Part shown: in pieces, positions 4,703-12,225 of the stretch
Layout: every line of letters begins with the position of its first letter
Position numbering within the stretch: position 1 is the stretch's first letter
Assembly (NCBI GenBank): GCA_002773655.1
Contig: PFAR01000032.1
Span: forward strand, 1 to 15,263
Direction: 5' to 3'
Origin: Candidatus Falkowbacteria bacterium CG10_big_fil_rev_8_21_14_0_10_43_10
GTDB taxonomy: Bacteria; Patescibacteriota; Patescibacteriia; Patescibacteriales; XYC2-FULL-47-12
Length of the DNA stretch: 15,263 nucleotides
Notes under the pieces: generated by a model
Told to the model about the DNA's origin: nothing
Database searches by the model: none
The model's input: the letters and a program-made list of their open reading frames with translations, nothing else
Program-made: the position numbers and the translations under genes

Positions 4703-6988
4703 TTATTTACAGTCTTTGTTTGAACACTTTATCCCGTCTTTGCTTTCTACCATTAATGAACCGCATTTCTCGCATTTTCCGCCGGTCGGTTTTCCCCACA
4801 GCGCGAATTTGCAATCAGGATATTGATTGCAGGCGTAAAAAATTCCGCGGCGGCCGCGCTTTTTGGTTATTTCCCCCTTGCCGCACTGGGGACAAGCGAT
4901 GCCGGTGCCGTTAGTGTCTAAAATATTTTTGCATTTTGGATAATTGGAGCAGGCGATGAAGGGACCGTATTTGCCGATTTTCGCCACCATGTCCGAACCG
5001 CATTTGGCGCATTTTATCCCCTCATATTTTTTAGCGAATTTTTTTAATTCCTCGCTGTCCTTCCGGCCATCGCGGTCTTTGTCGCCGCCGGTAAACTGTT
5101 TGGTATTTTTGCAGTCGGGAAAATTGGAGCAGGCTAAAAATTTGCCGAAGCGCCCCATCTTAATAATCATCGGCGAGCCGCATTGGTCGCATTTTTCATC
5201 CGTCGCTTCCTCGGTCAACTCTTTTTTTGAAACTTCCCGCTCTTTATCGGTTAGATTTTTAATAAAGGGCTGATAAAATTTATCAATGGTTTTCTGCCAC
5301 TTAATTTTTCCTTCGGCGATATGGTCAAGCTCTTCTTCCATATCCGCGGTAAATTTATAATCCACAATTTCCGGAAAATGGCTTACCAGAAGCTTGTTGA
5401 CCACGAAAGCGATGTCGGTCGGCGCCAGCCTTTTTTTATCGTCGCGCTCCGCGTAATTTCTGGCGATAATTGTGCTGATGGTCGGGGCATAAGTGGAAGG
5501 CCGGCCGATGCCGTATTTTTCCAGCGCCTTGACCAGGGTGGCGTCGGAGTAGCGCGCCGGCGGCTCAGTCAGATGCTGTTCGGGAATGATTTCATCCAGG
5601 TTAATTTTGGTGTTTTTGTCCACGTCCGGCAGAATGTTTTCTTTGGTGGTCTGCGGATAAATTTTGAGATAGCCGTCAAAGGTGATGATTTGGCCGGTGG
5701 CGCGCAGCTGGTACGTTAAGGTTTCGGAAACCTTTGAAGGTTTCGGAAACCTTTCCGCGTCAATTTCAATGATGGTATTATCCAGCATTGCCGGCGCCGC
5801 CTGCGTTGCCAGGGCGCGCTGCCAGATAAGCTGGTATAGTTTTTTCTGCCCGCTGTCCAGTCCGTCCGGCAAATTTTCCGCGAGCATTTCCGGGTCGGTC
5901 GGCCGGATAGCCTCGTGCGCCTCCTGGGCGTTTTTGGATTTCGTTTTGTAAACGCGCGCCGCGGCCGGCAGATATTTATCCCCGTAAGTTTTTTTAATAA
6001 AATTGCGCGCGCCCTCGCTGAATTGGCCGGACAAATTAACCGAGTCCGTGCGCATATAAGTTATCAGTCCGGTTTCGTATAATTTCTGCGCGACAGTCAT
6101 GGTTTGCTTGGCGGAAAATCCCAGGCGGGCGTTAGCGGTCTGTTGCAGGGTGGCGGTTGTAAACGGGGGCAGGGGAGACTTGCTGGTTTGCTTTTTTTCA
6201 ATGTCTAAAATTTTGTAAGCGCATTTTTCCAGTTTGCTTTTAATTTCCCGCGCTTGTTCTTCGTTGCCGATGTCGAATTTTTTTAAAGCCCTATTTTCTA
6301 TTTTTGCCAATTCAGCCTCAAAGTTTTTTCCGGCTTGAGTTGTAAAGGCGGCTTTAATCGTCCAGTATTCCTGGGTTTTAAAATTTTTAATTTCTTCTTC
6401 GCGCTCAACAATCAGCCTTACCGCCACGGATTGAACGCGTCCGGCCGAGAGGCCGCGCGCGATTTTTTTCCATAAGAACGGCGACAGCTTGTAGCCGACC
6501 AGCCGGTCCAGCACGCGGCGCGCCTGCTGGGCGTTCACTAAATTCATGTCTAGCGTTCGCGGATTTTGCAATGCCTTTTCAATGGCTGATTTCGTAATTT
6601 CATGAAACGCGATTCGTTGATAGCTTCGGTTTGGAATTTTGGATTTAGAATTTAGAATTTTTTTGTTATTTGTTATTTGAGATTTAGAATTTCCCAAGCT
6701 TAAAGCTTGGGTTAAATGCCAAGCTATCGCTTCGCCCTCGCGGTCTTCATCGGTCGCCAAAATAACGCCGTCCGCTTTTTTCGCCAGCTCAATCAGCCTA
6801 TTTACTTGTTTTTTGGCTTTGGCCGGCACGATATACTTCGGCTGGTAGTTATTTTCCGTATCCACCCCCAGGGTTGATTTCGGCAAATCCATAATATGGC
6901 CGAAAGAAGATTCGACCTGATAGTCTTTGCCCAAGAATTTGCTGATAGTCTTGGCTTTAGTAGGAGACTCCACGATTACTAGATTCAT
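4703..6988 (-). CDS. topA: DNA topoisomerase I (type IA) with four C-terminal zinc ribbons
   Basis: This 761-residue enzyme relaxes negative supercoils by cutting one strand through a tyrosine link. The Toprim domain (1-135) has E7 in VIVESPTKAKT and the acidic set D80, D82, E84 in DEDREGEAIAWH. The catalytic tyrosine is Y311 in GLITYMRTDS. Conserved blocks include LSAGRVQSVAVR (180-191), AHEAIRPTD (357-365) and KYGIGRPSTYAPTI (491-504). Four Cys4 ribbons close the protein: C600/603/620/626, C660/663/680/686, C699/702/720/726 and C739/742/755/760. Two repeat-derived stretches appear to sit in the frame: residues about 99-123 (NSKSQITNNKK and following) and 412-424 (ERFPKPSKVSETL). The dprA-topA order is common in bacteria and suggests cotranscription, although a 155-bp gap with repeats separates them. 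No Shine-Dalgarno site is visible. Confidence 0.97.
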   Translation of the reverse strand: MNLVIVESPTKAKTISKFLGKDYQVESSFGHIMDLPKSTLGVDTENNYQPKYIVPAKAKKQVNRLIELAKKADGVILATDEDREGEAIAWHLTQALSLGNSKSQITNNKKILNSKSKIPNRSYQRIAFHEITKSAIEKALQNPRTLDMNLVNAQQARRVLDRLVGYKLSPFLWKKIARGLSAGRVQSVAVRLIVEREEEIKNFKTQEYWTIKAAFTTQAGKNFEAELAKIENRALKKFDIGNEEQAREIKSKLEKCAYKILDIEKKQTSKSPLPPFTTATLQQTANARLGFSAKQTMTVAQKLYETGLITYMRTDSVNLSGQFSEGARNFIKKTYGDKYLPAAARVYKTKSKNAQEAHEAIRPTDPEMLAENLPDGLDSGQKKLYQLIWQRALATQAAPAMLDNTIIEIDAERFPKPSKVSETLTYQLRATGQIITFDGYLKIYPQTTKENILPDVDKNTKINLDEIIPEQHLTEPPARYSDATLVKALEKYGIGRPSTYAPTISTIIARNYAERDDKKRLAPTDIAFVVNKLLVSHFPEIVDYKFTADMEEELDHIAEGKIKWQKTIDKFYQPFIKNLTDKEREVSKKELTEEATDEKCDQCGSPMIIKMGRFGKFLACSNFPDCKNTKQFTGGDKDRDGRKDSEELKKFAKKYEGIKCAKCGSDMVAKIGKYGPFIACSNYPKCKNILDTNGTGIACPQCGKGEITKKRGRRGIFYACNQYPDCKFALWGKPTGGKCEKCGSLMVESKDGIKCSNKDCK
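5718..5753. repeat. Two tandem copies of a 17-bp palindrome inside topA
   Basis: AAGGTTTCGGAAACCTT occurs at 5718-5734 and again at 5737-5753, two bases apart. Each copy is a perfect 8-bp inverted repeat around a single G, so the unit can form a hairpin on its own or pair with its neighbour. In topA the pair encodes the Lys/Pro/Ser/Glu-rich stretch at about residues 412-424, between conserved segments. Confidence 0.8.
6620..6711. repeat. Intergenic-type AT-rich repeat inserted in frame in topA, with flanking palindrome
   Basis: Bases about 6620-6692 have the look of the intergenic repeats: TTTGGAATTTTGGATTTAGA, then an AGAATTT run and GAGATTTAGAATTT. They read in frame on the minus strand as an Asn/Ser/Lys/Ile-rich segment (residues about 99-123), between EAIAWHLTQAL and RIAFHEITKSAI. 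These two blocks are normally close together in bacterial TopA. At the edge, 6693-6711 is a perfect 9-bp palindrome, CCCAAGCTT-A-AAGCTTGGG. Confidence 0.75.
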
Positions 6989-7000
6989 ATGTTGGAATTT

Positions 7001-7140
7001 CTAATTACTAATTTCTAATTACTAATTAATAACCAAATATCAATGTCCAATATCTAAAATTTTTCGTAGTCAAACACTTTAATTGTCGTATTGGATATTT
7101 ATTATTGGAGTTTGATTAGAAATTAGAAATTCGTCATTAG
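7001..7140. repeat. AT-rich fold-back repeat (AATTTCTAATT type) between dprA and topA
   Basis: The left part (7001-7052, CTAATTACTAATTTCTAATT and onward to TCCAATA) and right part (7089-7140) are imperfect reverse complements over about 50 bases. They use a different unit from the AAATTCCAA type. The gap carries nothing else recognisable. Transcripts running from dprA into topA would contain it as a long weak hairpin. Confidence 0.65.
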
Positions 7141-7143
7141 GAA

Positions 7144-8256
7144 TTAAGATAATACGTAGTTTCCTCCTCCCAAATTTCGCACGGTTCCTTTAAGCTCCAT
7201 AGTTAACAAGGTAGCATTTACAGTGCCGGTGTCAAGCTGGCTGTTGCGGGCAATTTGGTTAATGTGCGCCGGTTCGCGCGTTAGGGCGCCAATAATTTTT
7301 TCTTCCGCCGGAGTCTCCGGGATTATTTTTTGGCTCTGGATGAGGCGCCGGACATTTTTTAAGGATAGCGCTTCCAGAATTTCTTCCGCCGAACTTATCG
7401 GTCTGGCCCCTTCCTTGATTAATTTGTTAGTGCCTTCGGAATTCGGGCTAAAAATATTTCCGGGTACGGCGAATACTTCCCGGCCTTGCTCCAGCGCCAG
7501 TTTAGCGGTAATGCTCGTGCCGGACTTAAGCGACGCTTCAATTATTAATACTCCCAGAGACAAACCGGAAATAATGCGATTGCGCTGGGGAAAATTATAA
7601 TGGAAAGGAGGGGTGCCGCAGGGATATTCGGTAATAATCAATCCGCCGTTATTTAAAATTTGTTCGGCAACATATCTGTTGGCGGCGGGATAAATATTTT
7701 TTTTGTCCAAGCCGGACCCTAAAACGGCAATGGTTGTCCCCTGGGATTTAACGCAAGCCAAGTGCGCTAAAGCGTCAATTCCCAGCGCCAAGCCGCTGAC
7801 AATAATTAAATTGGATTGCGCCAAGCGGCTCACTAAATATTCCGTTGTTTGCCGGCCGTAGCTTGAGTATTTTCTGGAACCGACTACCGCCAGGCAAAAA
7901 TTAGTATTTTCCGGCCAGGCTCCTTTGTAATATAGAAGAAAGGGCGGATCGTAAATTTCTTTTAACAGTTTTGGATAGAGTTTGCTGCCGATAGTTACCG
8001 TTTTGATATTTTCCCGTTCAATTTTTTCCAGTTCTTCGTCGGGATTTGTCTTTTGCCGGTGAGCGGCGAATTCGGCGGCGGTTTTCTGGTCAAGGCCGGC
8101 TTTAATCAGTTCGCCGGCCGGCGCTTTCCAGGCGGCTTCCATGCCGGTAAAATATTGCTGAAGCCGGGAAAATCTCACGGGGCCGAATTTATTAAAGGTG
8201 GAAAGGGCGATCCAGTATTTTACATCATCTTGGCCGGCATTAGATGTTATTGACAT
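7144..8256 (-). CDS. dprA: DNA processing protein DprA (Smf)
   Basis: This 370-residue cytoplasmic protein protects incoming single-stranded DNA and loads RecA during natural transformation. A SAM-like N-terminal region (about 10-80) precedes the Rossmann-like DprA domain (about 85-295). That domain has VVGSRKYSSYG (124-134), SGLALGIDALAH (154-165), GSGLDKKNIYPAAN (180-193), PPFHYNFPQRNRIISGLS (216-233) and SGTSITAKLALEQGREVFAVPGN (245-267). A C-terminal winged-helix (DML1-like) domain, about 315-370, ends in GGGNYVLS. Size and motifs are complete. The ATG at 8254-8256 has no Shine-Dalgarno site. It precedes topA on the same strand. With the pilin-like gene at the end of the window it hints at DNA uptake ability, but no com genes are visible here. 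Confidence 0.95.
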   Translation of the reverse strand: MSITSNAGQDDVKYWIALSTFNKFGPVRFSRLQQYFTGMEAAWKAPAGELIKAGLDQKTAAEFAAHRQKTNPDEELEKIERENIKTVTIGSKLYPKLLKEIYDPPFLLYYKGAWPENTNFCLAVVGSRKYSSYGRQTTEYLVSRLAQSNLIIVSGLALGIDALAHLACVKSQGTTIAVLGSGLDKKNIYPAANRYVAEQILNNGGLIITEYPCGTPPFHYNFPQRNRIISGLSLGVLIIEASLKSGTSITAKLALEQGREVFAVPGNIFSPNSEGTNKLIKEGARPISSAEEILEALSLKNVRRLIQSQKIIPETPAEEKIIGALTREPAHINQIARNSQLDTGTVNATLLTMELKGTVRNLGGGNYVLS

Positions 8257-8289
8257 AGGCGATAGGGTATGATAAGATAAAATATCAAG

Positions 8290-8390
8290 AGAATTTCTAA
8301 TTTTTAATTCCTGATATCTAATTAAATAAAATTTTAGGCATTAGACATTTTTAAATTAGACATTGATTAGAAATTAGAAATTTGTCGTTA
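8290..8390. repeat. AT-rich fold-back repeat (AATTTCTAATT type) upstream of dprA
   Basis: The left part (about 8290-8323, GAATTTCTAATTTTTAATTC) pairs imperfectly with the right part (about 8349-8390, ATTAGAAATTAGAAATTTG). It uses the same unit as 7001-7140 and touches the distinct element at 8392-8496. It would form most of a dprA leader. Confidence 0.6.
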
Positions 8391-8391
8391 G

Positions 8392-8496
8392 CGCCTATTT
8401 TCCTACTTGCCAAAGGGCAGATGGATGACAAGCGATTATCCTCCTTGGTCGTTTGCGTTCGTTCTTGTCCCTTGCCGGTGAGTAGGAAAATGGGCG
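8392..8496. repeat. 105-bp fold-back element between pth and dprA
   Basis: The ends CGCCTATTTTCCTAC (8392-8406) and GTAGGAAAATGGGCG (8482-8496) are inverted repeats with one G-T pair over 15 positions. Further inward, AAGGG (8413-8417) faces CCCTT (8469-8473), and GACAAG faces CTTGTC. The interior has a higher G+C content than the surrounding repeats. It begins 5 bases after the pth stop on the minus strand, recalling the 4600-4702 element that ends at the topA stop, although its end sequence is different. It could be a mobile miniature element, a structured RNA or a pth transcript end. No protein is convincing inside it. Confidence 0.65.
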
Positions 8497-8501
8497 TTAT
8501 T

Positions 8502-9056
8502 TTATTTTTTGGCAATATTTTTTATAATTTCCGGAATGATTTTTTTTAATTTATCCGCCTCAGCGGCAGAAAATTTTTGCAAAACAAATTTTTCCGTCCC
8601 GATTTTTTCCAGTTGTTCGCCCGCGATGCCGACCCGCACCCGCGTAAAATTTTGCGTCTTCAGCTGGTTAATAATGGATTGCACGCCCCGATGGCCGGCG
8701 GACGAGCGGTCCGGCTGCGCTTTAAATTTACCCAGCTCAATATCAACATCATCGTGGACGACAATCAGCGCGTCCGCCAGGTTCGCGTTTTTTCTGGCGA
8801 GCCAGCCCAGCTTTTTAGGCAATAGTTTATAATAATCCAGCGCGGCCCGTACGGCCAGCCCGGAATTATTCATGTAAGTCTGCGGTTTTATTAAAATGGC
8901 ATCTTCAGCTCTCGCGGTTAGAGCGTTGAATTTTTTATTAAACTGCCAGCCGGCGCCGCGCTCTTCCGCCATTTTATCAAGAATAATAAAACCGGCGTTA
9001 TGGCGGGTAAATTTGTATTTAGGGTCCGGGTTGCCGAGCCCGACTATTATTTTCAT
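8502..9056 (-). CDS. pth: Peptidyl-tRNA hydrolase
   Basis: This 184-residue enzyme releases tRNA from stalled or dropped-off peptidyl-tRNA. The family start VGLGNPDPKYKFTRHNAGF (5-23) includes N9 and catalytic H19. YMNNSG supplies N63, and VHDDVD supplies D102, the aspartate that supports the histidine. The usual GGHNG block reads SSAGHRGVQSI (118-128), so the asparagine that often contacts substrate is R123 here; I recall such variation in other bacteria but cannot check how common it is. About ten extra residues (KKLGWLARKN region, 81-92) precede the catalytic aspartate segment. It lies between der and dprA on the minus strand, and its ATG at 9054-9056 has no Shine-Dalgarno site. Confidence 0.96.
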   Translation of the reverse strand: MKIIVGLGNPDPKYKFTRHNAGFIILDKMAEERGAGWQFNKKFNALTARAEDAILIKPQTYMNNSGLAVRAALDYYKLLPKKLGWLARKNANLADALIVVHDDVDIELGKFKAQPDRSSAGHRGVQSIINQLKTQNFTRVRVGIAGEQLEKIGTEKFVLQKFSAAEADKLKKIIPEIIKNIAKK

Positions 9057-9100
9057 AATTTTTAATAATTAATCTGTAATTTTCAAACGGCGTGTCTTTT

Positions 9101-9122
9101 TGTCATTCTGAACGGAGCGAAG
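9101..9122. repeat. Widespread-type short repeat between der and pth
   Basis: TGTCATTCTGAACGGAGCGA plus AG closely resembles the TCATTCTGAGCGAAGCGAAG type sequence that I recall as dispersed in intergenic DNA of many unrelated bacteria. Only one copy lies here, in the 89-bp gap between der and pth. The identification rests on recognition rather than on a search. Confidence 0.45.
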
Positions 9123-9145
9123 GCTGCAGCCGCGCGGCAGTTTTT

Positions 9146-10576
9146 TTAGGAATTTTCGATTTTTATTTTTATTGGCATTCCGGTTAAATTGAACTCTTTC
9201 CGCAGGCGATTTTCCAGATATTTTACATAATTATCTTTCAGCCCCAGTTTGGATTTAAGGTGCAGAATAAATTCAGGCGGATTGGTTTTGCTTTGTTCCA
9301 GCTTTGTTAATTTTGGCTTCGGGATGCGGCGTTTCATAATTCCCCGCGCTTTGGCGTCAGCCAGGGGAGCGGCGTGCCGCGCGGCGGACAGCAGAAATTC
9401 AGCCAATTGATCTTCGGGGATGATCCGGTGGCGGGCTTCAGCGGCCAGCATAATCGCGTCAAGCAGATGGGCGGTTTTTGTCTTGTCTTTGGCCGACAGG
9501 AAAATAATCGGCGCCCAGGTTAAAAACGGCAGTTTAGAGTTTATGCAATTAGTAAATTGCTTAGTATCTTTCTCTTTTATTTTATCCCATTTATTGGCGG
9601 CCACGATAATACTGCTGTTCGCCTCTAATATCTCCTCGGCCAGTTTTGTGTCCTGATGGCTGACGCCATCGCTGATATCAATCACCAATAAAACCACGTC
9701 GGCCCGCTTGATCGCCGCCCAGCTTTTTTGCATGCCTAAATTTATCAGTTCATCTTTTAACTTTTTTGATTTTGCCTTGATGATGCCGGCCGTGTCTATA
9801 AAAGTAAGCAGATTATCTTTATAGCGGACGTCAGTATCGCTGGGTTCGCGGGTGGTGTGCGGCTGATCGGAGACGATTACTTTATTTTCGCCGATGATAG
9901 TGTTGAACAAAGTGGATTTTCCGACATTAGGGCGGCCAAGTATAACTACCTTAACCCTGTTAAATAATTCCGCCTCCGGCGGAGTTTTAACAAGGTTAAT
10001 CTTTTTACATATAATGTCCAGCAGGTCCCCGGTTCCGGACCCGGTAGCGGCGGAGATGGGGATCGGATCTCCTAAAGCCAGCTGGTAGAACTCTCCCAAG
10101 CTTTCGCGCTTTATTTTAGTATCCGCTTTATTGGCTACCAGCAGAATCGGCGCTCGTTTCCCGACTAGCCGCTTAAGCAGAATTGACATTTGCCTGTCCT
10201 GGCCGGTCAGTCCCTCCCGACTGTCAACTAAAAAGAGAATCAAGCCGGCTTGCCTGATCCGCTCTTTTACCTGAAGCTGTACCAGGCTGTCTATTTCTTC
10301 TTTGTTAAATTTCATTTTTTTCAGCTTGCTTTTCCCCTGCAGGAATTTAGCGTCTATAATTCCGCCGGAGTCAATCAGCCGGAACCGGAAGCCCTGCCAG
10401 TCGGCCACGCCCGCGTTGCTGTCGCGGGTGGTGCCCCCAATCTTGGAAACTATTGCCTGCTGTCTTCCGATAAGCTTGTTGAATAAAGTGGATTTGCCGA
10501 CATTAACCCGCCCGAAAAGGAGCACGGTCGGAAGGCTTGATGGTACAGATTCAATTTTTGAGTTCTTAGCGTCCAT
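9146..10576 (-). CDS. der: Ribosome assembly GTPase Der (EngA)
   Basis: This 476-residue protein has two GTPase domains in tandem and a C-terminal KH-like domain, and it acts in maturation of the large ribosomal subunit. The first G domain has GRVNVGKST (22-30), GGTTRD (47-52), DSGG (69-72) and NKAD (149-152). The second has GRPNVGKST (214-222), a G2 region PHTTREPSD (239-247) that departs from the usual GTTRD, DTAG (261-264) and NKWDK (328-332). The KH-like domain covers about 380-476 and ends in the usual MPIKIKIE pattern. Residues about 78-95 (KFLQGKSKLKKMKFNKEEID) lie in the switch II region of domain 1. The gene starts only 5 bases after the LCP gene's stop, so the two are almost certainly cotranscribed. 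Confidence 0.96.
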   Translation of the reverse strand: MDAKNSKIESVPSSLPTVLLFGRVNVGKSTLFNKLIGRQQAIVSKIGGTTRDSNAGVADWQGFRFRLIDSGGIIDAKFLQGKSKLKKMKFNKEEIDSLVQLQVKERIRQAGLILFLVDSREGLTGQDRQMSILLKRLVGKRAPILLVANKADTKIKRESLGEFYQLALGDPIPISAATGSGTGDLLDIICKKINLVKTPPEAELFNRVKVVILGRPNVGKSTLFNTIIGENKVIVSDQPHTTREPSDTDVRYKDNLLTFIDTAGIIKAKSKKLKDELINLGMQKSWAAIKRADVVLLVIDISDGVSHQDTKLAEEILEANSSIIVAANKWDKIKEKDTKQFTNCINSKLPFLTWAPIIFLSAKDKTKTAHLLDAIMLAAEARHRIIPEDQLAEFLLSAARHAAPLADAKARGIMKRRIPKPKLTKLEQSKTNPPEFILHLKSKLGLKDNYVKYLENRLRKEFNLTGMPIKIKIENS

Positions 10577-10581
10577 AAGAG

Positions 10582-12057
10582 TTATTCTTCAACATTTTCC
10601 GCTCCGCTTTTAGTTTTATCAAGGTCCTGTCCCAGAATTAAAATGAAATCCGGCTGGACCAGATTTTTCTGTCCGGCGTTTTTTTCCTCCAATTCGGCGA
10701 TCAGCCAGTCCGGCAGGCCGTAGTTGATGCGGGCGCCTATCTTTTCCTTTAAAATCATCAGCGATTCCATTTTTTCCCCGTAGCTCAAGTCAAAGATTAT
10801 TGAATATTCATAATTCTGTTTGCTGGCGTTGCCTAAATTTATAATTTCAAAGCCGTATTTTTCCAGATCGGTGGCCACCCGGCTGCCCAGGCCGTTAACC
10901 CAGGTGCCGTTTTGAATCTCCAGCTTGGGGTATTCTTTAATTACGGCAAGTTTTTGTTTCGGCGGGGCGTTGCTGAAGATATTTTTAGCCAAATACTGGA
11001 TTTCATCAAAATCTCCGCTTCTAGGCTGCAGCACATAAGCTCCTTCCGCGGTTATAAAATCAACCAGCAGGCCGCTTTCGCTGTTGTCCAGCACTTTATT
11101 GGTAATTTGATCGCGCTCAATGCCTTTGGTCATATCCCACAGCTTTACCATTTCCCATACTTTAAGGTTAGTGGATACATGTTCCTCCAGTGAATTAAAA
11201 ATCCTGGAGATCATGCTCGGCTTAAAAAGAATGCGCAAGTTAGTTACTTTTTCTTTGATTGCTTCCAGTATTTTTTGCTGCCGCCGGCTGCGCGCGAAGT
11301 CTGATCCTTCCGCTCCCTGGGCGTGCCGCGAGCGCGCGTATTTTAAAGCTAAATCGCCGTCCATTTTTTGCCGCCCTTTGGCAATATACAGATGTTCGAA
11401 ACGGCTGTCGTAGTCTTCCGCTTCTTCCCGGCCGGAAACAGGATATTGGAAATCTTCCAGGGTATTTTCCACTTCCACTTCAACGCCGCCCAGTTCGTCG
11501 ATAATCTCCGCAAAACCGGCAAAATCCACCCGGACATAATAGTCAATCGGCAGGTCTATCACCCGGCTAAGCGCCTGGCTGGTCGCCAGCCCGCCGCTTC
11601 CTTTTTTCTCCACTTCCGCGAAAGCGTTAATGTTGTTGACTTTTCTCCAGCCGTAGCCTTCAATCGGAATGGTCAGATCCCTGGGGATGGAGAGCAGAGC
11701 AACGTCGCCCGTTGAGGGAACGATGCTGGCGAATATAATAGTGTCCGTGAGGAGGCCGCCTTCATGGCCTTCTCCGCCAACCCCCAGCAACAGGACATTG
11801 ATGCGGTCGTTTTCCTCTCCTTTAAGCATATTGTCTGAGGTTCTAGCCAGGTGCTTAAACTGGCTTAAAAAAGAAAAGGTGCTGACAATGCTGTTATCCT
11901 CCGACATTAAAACCCGGCTGGTAAAGACAAACAAGACAATAATGGATATAGCGGTGATATAAGTGAGGAATTTTAGCATTTTTCTGGATCCCCTTCGCTG
12001 GCGCGAGCTGGTTATGGATTGTTTTTCTAAATCAAGCAGATCGATATCATGGACCAT
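10582..12057 (-). CDS. LytR-CpsA-Psr (LCP) family protein with C-terminal LytR_C domain
   Basis: This is a 491-residue membrane-anchored protein with a cytoplasmic N-terminus rich in Arg/Lys (19-27), one membrane helix (about 28-50), and then an extracytoplasmic LCP domain (about 85-270). LCP enzymes transfer undecaprenyl-linked polymers such as teichoic-acid-like chains or capsule onto the cell wall. Typical blocks are NVLLLGVGGEGHEGG, TDTIIFASI, SIPRDLTIPI, KVNNINAFAE, YYVRVDFAGFAEIIDELGGV and KYARSRH...SDFARSRRQQ. A LytR_C-like domain follows in the last about 120 residues (LEIQNGTWVNGLGSRVATDL onward), a combination common in Gram-positives and Patescibacteria. It heads the minus-strand block. 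Upstream lie a TATACT -10-like box and a small GCAA-loop hairpin. Confidence 0.92.
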   Translation of the reverse strand: MVHDIDLLDLEKQSITSSRQRRGSRKMLKFLTYITAISIIVLFVFTSRVLMSEDNSIVSTFSFLSQFKHLARTSDNMLKGEENDRINVLLLGVGGEGHEGGLLTDTIIFASIVPSTGDVALLSIPRDLTIPIEGYGWRKVNNINAFAEVEKKGSGGLATSQALSRVIDLPIDYYVRVDFAGFAEIIDELGGVEVEVENTLEDFQYPVSGREEAEDYDSRFEHLYIAKGRQKMDGDLALKYARSRHAQGAEGSDFARSRRQQKILEAIKEKVTNLRILFKPSMISRIFNSLEEHVSTNLKVWEMVKLWDMTKGIERDQITNKVLDNSESGLLVDFITAEGAYVLQPRSGDFDEIQYLAKNIFSNAPPKQKLAVIKEYPKLEIQNGTWVNGLGSRVATDLEKYGFEIINLGNASKQNYEYSIIFDLSYGEKMESLMILKEKIGARINYGLPDWLIAELEEKNAGQKNLVQPDFILILGQDLDKTKSGAENVEE

Positions 12058-12082
12058 ATAATGGTATTATTAACATAAAATA

Positions 12083-12098
12083 AAAGACGCAAGTCTTT
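12083..12098 (-). promoter_or_regulatory. Hairpin with GCAA/TTGC loop in the LCP leader
   Basis: AAAGAC (12083-12088) and GTCTTT (12093-12098) form a 6-bp stem with a 4-base loop. If the TATACT at 12105-12110 (minus strand) is the -10 box, the LCP transcript would start near 12097, placing the hairpin at its very 5' end, about 25 bases before the ATG. No good -35 box was found, so the promoter part is weak. Confidence 0.4.
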
Positions 12099-12225
12099 AA
12101 TAATAGTATACTATATAAATTAAATTATAAAAAGTCATTTAGTTGATATTAAAGTGTAATTAAAGAAAAGGCAACCAAGCAGCTAATTAGAATTTGCATT
12201 TTTTAGCTTTATTATGTTATAATAA

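Noticed and set aside
8421..8501. Small plus-strand ORF starting at the ATG near 8421 inside the fold-back element
   Set aside because: It runs into the antisense of pth, has no ribosome binding site and no recognisable features.
9123..9147. GC-rich stem followed by seven T on the plus strand as a terminator
   Set aside because: No plus-strand gene lies upstream to terminate. On the minus strand the order is reversed and gives no U-tract. The alternative stems compete and are short.
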